Origin: Phoronis australis
Lineage: Eukaryota; Phoronida; Phoronidae
Length of the DNA stretch: 24,847 nt
Assembly (NCBI GenBank): GCA_002633005.1
Contig: NMRA01000009.1
Coordinates: 3,459 to 28,305 of the forward strand
Direction of reading: 5' to 3'
Shown here piece by piece: positions 9,299 to 19,300 of the stretch (its first letter is position 1; each line of letters begins with the position of its first letter). The notes below the pieces were generated by a model. It did not search any database and was not told the DNA's origin. It saw only the letters and a program-made list of their open reading frames with translations. The position numbers and the translations under genes were made by a program.

Positions 9299-10632
9299 CA
9301 GTCTGCGTTGCTCAGTTACTCGATATTATTTTTATGACCAATAATGAACTAGAATAGATCAGAGCCGTCTAGTCTCTGCAAGGAACTATTCCAGGGTGAT
9401 CCAAGCGCACAATGTTTCCGCGCGAGAAGTACGAAAGTACTCTGGTACACGTGGTAGATCTTCTTCTGCCGTGGTAACCAGCCATCAGGGCAAATTTCCA
9501 GGATCATGGCAGGACGTATGCTATAGCAGTATTTTACCAACCGTGGAGTAGTAGAGTTCCACTTTGCTTTTCAGGAAACAGTTCGTTTTTATTATAACTG
9601 CTCTTTCAAATATCCGTAACATCCCGAAGCTTGTAGATAATATAGAGTTTTTTATTGTGAACTTTTAAAAGAATTTATACACTCTTTAAAGAATTAATAA
9701 ATTTCAAGTTGAGCGTAGGTCTTTTATTGTCACAGCTGCGGGCAGTTTCGTGACATCAAAATAGGGTTAACCAAAATGAAGAGTAATACTTAATTTTTGA
9801 GGGAAATGAATTTTCTTGTCAAATTTAAAATTAAAAAAATTGGCGGAAGCAACTGCTTTTAAGGTCGTTACTGTTACAATCAACAATTAGCCTCTGTTTT
9901 GGTGGAGACAGTCTATTGCCAAGACAGGCCTTGTTTTTATGTGGGTATTGTTTTTGACATTGAAACTGCATTGTTATATTGGTTATTTATTATAGAAAGG
10001 TGATGGGTGCGTTTTAACACTTTTGTGAATGTTGAACAGGGTGTAGCTAAACGTATAAAAATAACTTTGACAAAGTATTTGTAACTAAGTATATAACAAA
10101 CTAACAGCGAAACATCAGTCAGAATTCTATGTCGATGTCTTTAAACCTGTTATTACAGAACATTAACAACCGCAAATCTTGGTCTCATTTATATGCAGTA
10201 AGTCTCGGAAAATAGTATGTCGTCAACATTTGCACTTTGTACATGTTTCTGTGAACTCATAAAATTTAATTCATTTAACTACTCCCAGCTGTTTTGATAA
10301 AACGCTAAAATAGTCACAGTTTGAAACAAACCTGTTATTTTTACACACATCGTGCGACTAAAACTCGACAGCATACCTTTCTGTGTTTCTAATCAAACAA
10401 AGTTGTTTGTCAGTCTTCAAAGCAAATTGAACTAATGATTCCTTTCTCGTTTCAAAGTGTATTGAAATTGCTTTAAAGTGGCGTTTTCTCCCCTTTCATA
10501 CTAAGGTGGTCTCAGTATTTTCGTTGCCACGATGGAAACATTGTTTTCTACTTTCGAAACAAATTGAGAGCTCTGAGATCGAAATTAAGGTTAGAAAACC
10601 CAGGCAAAATGCTCCTATAACAGCATCGATAG
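9299..10632. other. No supportable gene
   Basis: AT-rich sequence with only short open frames. No repeat array or RNA gene was recognised. Confidence 0.6.
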
Positions 10633-10702
10633 TGTCCAGCGTATATGTTGTAGGCTTACCATTGAACTGTCCAGCGTATATACAGTAGGCTTATCAATGA
10701 AC
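10633..10702. repeat. 35-bp tandem duplication
   Basis: Two adjacent units both start tgtccagcgtatat and end taggctta(c/t)c(a)attgaac-like sequence. They differ at a handful of positions in the middle. Confidence 0.9.
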
Positions 10703-11444
10703 CTATGCTGTTGTAAACATCCTTTTATCTAAATATTTTATGGAGAACGTTTTGAGAATTTTAAGTAAAAAAGAATATAGCACTCGTGGCCCTGCTAGTT
10801 CCGACAATAATACTAATTATATTGTGTACAATCATCCGACAGTCACGTGATTAAGTTTTCAATTGGCAGTTTTGAATGTCTTGAGAATTAGACCCTAAAA
10901 TGAGAAATTGGTAATGTTAGCTCTCTCACTAACCTATTCTGGGTCACGTGTCCATTTTCAAGTACAAACTGTATATGCTTGTGTCTCCATGATTCACACG
11001 TCAACTTTCTCTGGCTATTCTGACACTTGTCAGCCACAGGTTGATTGAGCTACGCTGAACAGGTTTGTTAATGTTGACTGTTTGCATCACATTTATTGTA
11101 CCTTGAAAATAGTGGCTTTCTACACGGTTGACTGATTTCGTTAAAGAACGGCGGTTTGCCATGTGTAAAAATATAACAGCTGTGTAGCGTGACTAGCCTC
11201 CACTGCCTTTGCCCTTGTTATTTGGTTGATACATTTCCAACATAAACTGTATTCGATCTACAGGTACTAGTTTCAGATCTGCAATTTCCATCAAGCGACA
11301 TTGCATTGTGTACGTTGGTACAATACATGAAACTCGTGTGAAAAGCAAAATCTGTTATGGTAAATTAGTACTTCTAGAGATAAGGTCACTGAAATGATTT
11401 TGATTGTTTTTAAAGTGATTATAAACCAACGTTCTGACAACAAA
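10703..11444. other. No supportable gene
   Basis: No coding or structural signal. Two CACGTG motifs (gtcacgtgatt near 10843 and gggtcacgtgtcc near 10930) are present. Confidence 0.55.
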
Positions 11445-11665
11445 CTTTTGATTTAGACCACTAAACTTTGCTGCTACAACAATTGGTCTCAATCAGTTCT
11501 TTATTCAGATGAGAAGGGCTTGCTAGCTTTGAAAAGAAAGAACAGAGTTCATTATTCCTTGAGACTACGCTCGGTGCATAAACTGACCCGTCATGACCAA
11601 GTCAACCTGTAGAACCTGGTCTCAAATAATAAGGACTGGAGTCCTGAAAACACGTCTGAAGAACG
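11445..11665. mobile_element. Dispersed TIR-type element, copy 3
   Basis: It begins acaaacttttgatttagaccacta and continues with ggtctcaatcagttctttattcagatgagaag, closely matching the copy at 18775. An internal attattccttgagac and a later ggtctcaaataataa follow the same order of subterminal motifs. The right terminal inverted repeat was not found, so it is truncated or diverged. Confidence 0.65.
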
Positions 11666-11783
11666 GTAAATAGTTTGGTGGTCAAGACGGTTTTATAGCA
11701 TGAGTTAATTGGATAACACAACTGAACATTTGATAACACATCTAAGCGCAATTATTTTAATAGTTTCTGAAAGTTAAAAGTCA

Positions 11784-12013
11784 TGTGAACCATCAGTGTG
11801 TGTGAACCATCAGTGTGAACCATCAGTGTGAACCATCAGTGTGAACCATCAGTGTGAACCATCAGTGTGAACCATCAGTGTGAACCATCAGTGTGGACCA
11901 TCAGTGTGGACCATCAGTGTGGACCATCAGTGTGGACCATCAGTGTGGACCATCAGTGTGGACCATCAGTGTGGACCATCAGTGTGAACCATCAGTGTGA
12001 ACCATCAGTGTGT
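11784..12013. repeat. 13-bp minisatellite, about 17 copies
   Basis: The unit gtgtg(a/g)accatca is repeated. Seven consecutive gtgtggacc units sit in the middle of the array, flanked on both sides by gtgtgaacc units. This block pattern points to expansion of a single variant copy. The open frame at 11867-12112 is a by-product of the array. Confidence 0.95.
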
Positions 12014-13062
12014 GGAAGGCTTCGATTTACGGTAAAGTGTCTCCATTTAGGAAACGATATGGCGGACAGACATGTGAATGGTATTTTTTCCTTTTTCATA
12101 AAAGACAAATAACACCAAATAAATATTTTGTCAATCGTTTTTAGTTCTATACCATAGCTACTTGTTTTGAGAAATTGTGGACATTTGCGACATTGTTTGA
12201 AACTTTTACAAAATGAGAAAAAGTAAACTTTGGCAACTATTTTTGTTTGAAATTGGTGATAATCGATATCGTACTTGAATAACTCGAATGATTAGTGATG
12301 ATTATTCGCCACTGTTATGGCACGATTTGGACCCAAAACAGGGATAGAAATGTACATTCACATAACACATTTTTGCAGTTCTTGGATTTTTTCCAATTCA
12401 GTTAACCACGGGAATAGTGTGTTTGGATTAATCGGTTAATTCTGACCACGCCTTCACCTATTGTTTGCTCCCGGGGGAAATGAGAAAGATTAATATTGAC
12501 CAGCCTCCCGTTTAGTAACACTAGGACCTCGCTAAAAAGCAAGACTGCGAGATTATGTGAGATATTGCCGTGTATTTTAAACGAGATCACATGACTTTGG
12601 ATACATTTTAACTAGGTCCTAGCGTAGGTCCTAACGTTACTGAAAGCACGCCAGGTCTCTAGCCAGGTAATAAGTTGCTTAGTAATTTAAAACGCTGCGT
12701 AAATCTGGCCTAATGATTATTTTTTTTTAAGTTTTGCTTTTTAATTTTATTTGACTGGGTCCAAAATGTCACTATCATATACTAAATAAGCGAATAAATT
12801 CCTACGTTTAAAATTTCCAGAAATACCGTAGTTAACTCAGATGGAATGGTGGAAGAGTCGTTATTAACCGGTCAGTGATTTAGAACTTCACCTCCAGTCA
12901 GATCATGCATCTTTTTAAACTTGAAGATGAATGGCTTCCATGTGTTAACAGCACGTGACGGAGTAATCCCAAAGACACTGGTCACGTGACATGGCATGCT
13001 CGTGGGACAGAGTTCCTATTTTTGTAATTCCAGTTGTTTTCGTAACACGTTGTCTAATTACG
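12014..13062. other. No supportable gene; upstream region of the MAM-jacalin gene
   Basis: No coding support. The last part holds two closely spaced CACGTG motifs, agcacgtgacgg near 12951 and ggtcacgtgacat near 12980, which may be upstream regulatory sites of the downstream gene. Confidence 0.5.
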
Positions 13063-13150
13063 CCAATCACTGGCAGCGTCGATATGCCGCATCTGCTCTT
13101 GTCGGTGTTCCCGTAAGCGTATTTAAATTCTCACTGGGCAACAATGCACT
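13063..13150 (+). promoter_or_regulatory. Candidate promoter of the MAM-jacalin gene
   Basis: A CCAAT box (gccaatcac, core 13063-13067) lies about 55 bp before a TATA-like tatttaaa at 13120-13127. A start about 30 bp further on (near 13150) would give a roughly 75-nt 5' UTR before the ATG at 13225 and would exclude the in-frame upstream ATG at 13144. The motifs are short and the start site is inferred. Confidence 0.35.
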
Positions 13151-13224
13151 GCAAGCAACGCTATGACGTTCTCAGTGAACAACTCGTCTTTCAAGAACTC
13201 CTTAGCAAGTATTCAGATGGTAAA

Positions 13225-13312
13225 ATGATAAATACTCCGTTCTTCAGATTTACTTGCTTGCCCTGCGTCATAATAATAACTGCAACGAGTTTCATGAAAG
13301 TGGAAAATGCTG
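13225..13312 (+). CDS. Exon 1: signal peptide
   Basis: The ATG has A at -3 (taaaATGat). The peptide starts MINTPFFR, then has a hydrophobic core FTCLPCVIIITATSF, with a likely cleavage after TATS (residue 22) or after VENA (29). A strong donor, ctg|gtaagt, ends the exon in phase 1, matching the phase-1 acceptor of the first MAM exon. The in-frame ATG 81 nt upstream at 13144 would put a hydrophilic leader before the signal sequence and is less likely. Confidence 0.6.
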
Positions 13313-16300
13313 GTAAGTTATTTTATCATTCTTTGTGGCTACGTTATGTTCCATATGTCGCTAATGAAGTCGAACTGAAGTTGTAAATTTTAACTGCAAT
13401 AAATCAAGCCATTCTTTGCATCGAAGCAGTCAGTGAGCTCCATTCTCTCTATGGTGTTGTTGTTTGTAATTAGGAATGCCAACTCAGCGTAGGGTTTGAC
13501 CCCGACGCATCCAAAGGTTATCAAAGATGGCATTGCATAGGGTTTTAACGTCGCATTGTTAAATGCAGTTATTTCGAGCACAAGAAATAAACAAAGCTGT
13601 GGGTACCATTTTGATAAAAAGACAATTTATGAACTATAAAACGATTCACAATTTTTGCAAGGAAAGCTCACGGAATTTAAAATGGCATCTGTGGACATTA
13701 TACCCCTGATGTGAGGTTACTGTGGTATGAAAAAATGATTATTTAGATAACTGTAACATTGTTTTTGAGATTTCGCCACATACTTTTATCAAATGAAATT
13801 TGGTAATGTCGTCAATTGTTTAGCTATAATTGTATCTTTCTTTTTGTGAAATTTTACTAAAACATATGGTCACGTGGCCCATTCATTGACAGATTGGTAC
13901 AAAGTCAAAAATGAAATTCTAGATGCTTTCTATGGTCAGAAAATGTATACACGTCAACGACCACTTACCAGAATTACTCTAATTCAAACAATACCAGAAT
14001 GTGTCAAAACAAAACAGAATATTCGCCAGACATTTTCTGACAATAAGCTTCATCGTGAGCGGACACGTTCTTTCAATATAGTCACGCCAGGAGAAAGTTC
14101 TTGTGCAAATTGTTTCTGTGCACATGTACTTAGTAAGCGTCTGCTTTGTTTGTAGTGCAGTCAGGGTATTGCGCAGTTTTCTCCGCTCTGAAATGATTGC
14201 ACAAGTCGTTTGTATTTCTCCTTTCCTGCAAAAATGTTACAGTAGGACCTAAGACGGGATTACACACACTTCGCAGTACAAGAGAGCAGAGCAGACTCAG
14301 TTATCCATTAAACTGCTTATACAAAAATAACGGAGCGCTCGACTTAGATCGTGAAGTATTATACATTTACGTGTATACATGTATGCATGCATGAAATGTA
14401 CGTGTATACATGTATGCATGCATGAAATGTACGTGTATACATGTATGCATGCATGAAATGCACGTGTGCATGCGTGCGTGTACGGGCATACTTGTGAGTG
14501 TGTGTGTGCGTGTGAAAGTATGTACGTCCTGTGTGCGCATGCGTGTGCGGGTGCGCGTGTTTGTACGAAGGTATTTATACGTCCAGTGGTCAAGGCGTGC
14601 TTTCGCAGGTTTTGCTTATATCATAGGCGGACCTTGTCTACGCTTCTGTCCAGCGGGCAAGATTGATGACTGTGGGAATGGTCCACCACGGCGTCATACA
14701 AGGAACACATCAATACAGACGTAGACCTTTTCCATACTCGCACACTTCGAACACGTGTTACCGACAAAACGAAATAAAAAAACCAGTGCAGCCACTTAAA
14801 CTCCCGTGCAGCATATATAACCTTACCAGTGCTTGAATTCAACAACTTTCACTTCAGGTCGGCTCCAGGCCATGAACGTAAAACATAATTAGTTACGGCC
14901 ATTTCATTTGTATACAACACACAACCCGTCACGTGCCCATCGTGGGGCACGAGGTAACGATATGATACGGTTCAGAAAACGCAAAACGTAAAATAGCTCA
15001 CTGGGTAACAATATTTGATGTTTCTCACTAGGTAACATAATTGATGGTTCTCACTAGGTAACATTTTTCATATCGCTTTTAGAGTCAAGCCTAACTTGCA
15101 ACTTCGATTACTCGTGGTGCGATTTTCAGCAAGATTATACAGACCAGTTCGACTGGAGCAGACGTAGTGGCAACACTCCATCGGCTGGAACGGGACCTTC
15201 TGTTGACCATACAAGTGGACATGGTAGGTCTCCGGTCTTTTTCAACTACCTTAGTCTACAAATGATACGAAACGCGCACTCAGGCTGTGAGAGTAACACA
15301 TACGTACATTATATGTTAGCAAGTAGAGCTGACGGGTAGCTGCAACTGTAACTAAAGAACCCAGGCAGCTATGAAAAGGTTTTGTTCCAGAATCGACAGC
15401 CTTGTAGGAGTTAATTCCATGAACCAAATTCTTTTGTAGGGTTCTTGCCTTGGGCAGTTTTTGAACCAATAAGCTTGAAAGAGTACAAGGAGAGATTCCA
15501 TGATGACAAATGTGTGCACATATTTGACACTAGAACTTTAAAAATCAATACAATGCTAATAGCCCGTATGTATGTTTTTGTAGCCGAAAAAATAAACCTT
15601 TTTGTCAGTTGAGATTAGTAGACTCTTTTGCAGGTAATTTATTCGGAAACGGCACTATTTGGTAGATGATTTAGTTGAAAAAGGAATACTCTTGCAGATA
15701 AATTTGTTGGAAAAGGCACCCTCCCTTTCCTACGGAAATTGGTCATTAAAAAGTCAGCCGTCTGCGCGGCATTTCCCATAAACCTCTATTATGGGAGTAC
15801 GCCCTGCTGCATTTCCACTATAAAATCGAAGACGTTTGATGTGAAGAGTTTCACGTTTGGTTGTCATCAATAACATAAATTTCAGCCATGTAATTTTGTT
15901 GCACAAGATTGGACAGATTTAGAACACATGTTGCGCCTAAGGTACGTGAATTTTTGTAGTCATGGTTGTAGGAACGTACGTGTACATTGAAAGTTCCTCT
16001 CCGCGACGTAGTGGTGACAAGGCAAGACTGATATGGAAACCTTTGCAGAGCCTCAACACTGTTCATTGCTTAACATTTTTCTACCACATGCATGGCGAAC
16101 ATATCGGCGATCTGTCAGTTATCGTCATCATCGGCATCTCTACGATGCACCGACTCTGGCTAACTCAAGGTACTGCATGCCTTCGATAATAAAATTCCCA
16201 GTGGAACCACACATTAATTAAAACTATACAATTTCAGTTTATGTTTGGACGAAGACTCTTGTTCCTTCAACAGAATTAACTTGTACATGTTGGTAGAATG

Positions 16301-19300
16301 CGGAAATGTTTGTAAGCTTCGTCTGTGATTATCGTGCCTTTACCAAATAAACTTTTCTGACAATACCAGCGAATGATCATGTTAAAACATTTCACCTGTG
16401 TCCATGTTCGCTCAGACCATAATACTCCAAGTCCACATACCCAGCCCTTTCTTTTGAATTTGAGTGTCATCTTTAAAAATCGGTTTTCTTTCTGAAATGC
16501 GCTTTTTTAACATAAATGGGCTTTTTCCGCAGTACATGGCGAGCGGGTTGCCATAAAGTTGCCGAATCCTTGTTTTTACCATTTTGATTGGTTTTGAATT
16601 GTTTGGGGTTGAAACTAAACAAGATTTTACTAATATTCTTTTTTTTTCTACAAACACGTCAATTTTTAATCGACAAAATAGATTTTAACAAAAATAGTCA
16701 GTGGTACGACCACAACTAATAAGTATTCATTAAAAAGTGCCATGTATGTCGAGTGCCCCATCTAGCTCGTGCATTAAGATAAATAGCTGCTATTTTGCTC
16801 AGGAACTTTCAATTCTATACTCAACAGAAGATAACGTGTATTACATGCGTATAGAAATCACGCTGCATAAGGCATGATATGGCAACTCATTTGGCACCGG
16901 GAATGGGGAACGGATGAGGTACAAGGGCCTCCGGGAGAAATGACAGAGTAATTAAAAGGAGGCGGAAACTGAAATGTTTCTGACCTTGACGATCGATTGT
17001 GTTCCTTGACTAAATAACGCGTTCTTCTTAATTAGTGAACTTAGTGATCCAATAAAACTGTGGCAAGTTCGACGTTCGTTTTCACCTCCAATTACTCACG
17101 CAGATTATTCCACTTTTTGACCTGCGATTATCCAGTCGTTACATTAGTACTCTTTTCTCTCAGAACGTTCCTTTCGTTTTTTCTTTGTTGACTCACTCAG
17201 TCCAACTGGGGGGTCTCCCTCGCTGTGGTGATGGCATAAACTGTCCAACAACGCTAGACATGACGTCACAAGCCACAAGCTGTGCTGTAAGCGGTGAACA
17301 ATGTTATGATGAGGGCTGTCGAAGGGTGTTGAATGAGTAAGTACTTGTGTTCATTGGAGTTCAAGGCAAGATCACAGGCATTTGATTGGAAATTGTTTAG
17401 ACTTTTCTCGAGACGCTGATTACATTTTTCAACGATTATTATCAGAGAATGCAAGGACGCGCGGCTTTTGGGATTATTTTACCAGGATCGATTTGATTTG
17501 AATTGTAACCGTCTTATTCTTCAAACTAGGGTCCAACACTTTCGGTTTTACACGAGAACGCTTAGTGGACTTTATTGATAAAGCTTCTGACGGCTTGATT
17601 CGACACCACGAACGTGTTTTCTAAATTTTCAAATGTTAACATTCCTTTCATCTCAAGAATGACTCAGAAATGATACAATTATTGCCCGCAAATCGAAAAC
17701 ATTATAGGATCATTACTGACAGATATCAAAATTACACAAGTCAATTTTTACGGTACAATATAATACGTATAATAATGAATTATATAATTACAAGTTCACA
17801 TTAAAGAGATGAACAAACACACAAAAAACACAGTGAGACTGCTAAGTAGTTAAAATTTAGTTTAAATGAACTATTGGATACTGTGAAACACGTTGATTAT
17901 TAGTTAATGTGTGGTAAATGGAGGTGACATCAATATTTGAATCAAGGGCCTGTAAGAGACGGAGGAGCTGGACACGATCTATTTGGTTGACTGGACAATT
18001 ATTAACACTATTTAAGGAGCCGCATACGATACCTTTATGTGATGAACATTGATATAGCGTTTACAGCTAGATTCGCCGCTACAAAAGCGTTTTCTAAACT
18101 TGAAGTTTAATGCTGTAAACGTGCGTTACATCAAAGAAACGAAGACGAACCGCTTACTGTTTCAAAAGGATTACAACTTATCATTTACTCTGGTGAGACG
18201 TATTTTTAATCTTGGAAAAAGTGGCTATTCGTTATCGCTTGATATCACGCTCGCCGCATAAAATGACCGCCGCGACAGACCTACATATTGAGTCTGATCT
18301 CAAGAAATAATATACTATCAGATCTTTCCAAGCCCCGAAATCCCATCTGAGTTTGGAGTCCAATTTCATGCTTGGAAGCGGTCTAAATCGAAAGTTGTGT
18401 TTTGACTGAAGGTGGGTACAAAACAGCTTTATTATCATGTAGGCAGTTCTGGTGACCAGTGGGCAAAGGCCAGTATCCATCTTCCATCCACGACACGACA
18501 GGTGACATTTGAAGCAACTACCGGGATATCCTACAGAGGAGATATAGCCATCGATGACGTCACCATCTCTAAAGGAAGTTGCATGAGAAAATTCACTGCA
18601 CGCGTTTTCCGCAAAACTGGTAAATTTAGCGATATCGCTGGCCTGTTGACAAGCATGTGTAAATGTTGCACTTCAACAACATCTCCTGTATACATGTTTT
18701 GTGATTTTCACATTATACGTCTCATTATTAGTTGTTTTTTTTCGATCAAATGCAGCACAGTTATGAACTTGCGATTGGTTGATTTAGACCTGCCCACTTA
18801 CTGCTATAGTGGTCTCACTTTGTTACTTAATCAGATGAGAAGAGATTCTTGGATTTGTGAAGAAATGACAGTTATTTATTCCTTGAGACCAATGCTAAAG
18901 TGACAGGCAGTGACAGGGCAATTTGTAGAGACTCATGTCTCAAGCAACAACGAATTATCAGTTCTTCTGAAACCCTGCAATCAGCTCTAATTTGAGACCA
19001 GTTGTGCCTAAATCAAAAGTTGGTTTTTAGGTGCAAGCTGGGTTTATAACCGCTAATTAAATAGAGAATTTTATGTGCAGCAGTTAAATCACTGGTGGGT
19101 TACCAAAAAGGGGCGTCACAGAGAATTTGATTGTAAAAAGGCAAATACGTTCTAGTGGAGCGCTACATACGCAGGTCCAAAATCGACGGACACCCTCATA
19201 GAAAGATAAACTAATAATGGAGCAGTTTATTCAGGCAAAAATTGAACCTATAAGCTTCATTCAGACTGTAGTATTATCGAAAAAAACTTGAAGTGTTGGC

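Larger units (their letters stand above)
16170..18442. other. Intron 3 of the MAM-jacalin gene
   Basis: It contains the candidate exon at 17201-17336 and a degenerate retroelement-like fragment (17651-18160). Minus-strand open frames at 16276-16657 show no convincing family pattern. Confidence 0.6.

Noticed and set aside
11867-12112. Open frame rich in His, Gln, Cys and Trp repeats
   Set aside because: Translation of the 13-bp minisatellite.
14297-14724. Overlapping open frames on both strands rich in Cys, His, Met and Val
   Set aside because: Low-complexity reading of the TG/CG/CA tract and the 31-bp repeat.
16276-16657. Two minus-strand open frames considered as a transposase fragment
   Set aside because: Residue order does not follow Tc1/mariner or other DDE patterns that I can recognise, and the frames are broken.
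18412-18442. Longer version of exon 4 from the acceptor at 18411
   Set aside because: Phase 0 does not match exon 3, and it would give two LW-type segments in a row in the MAM domain.
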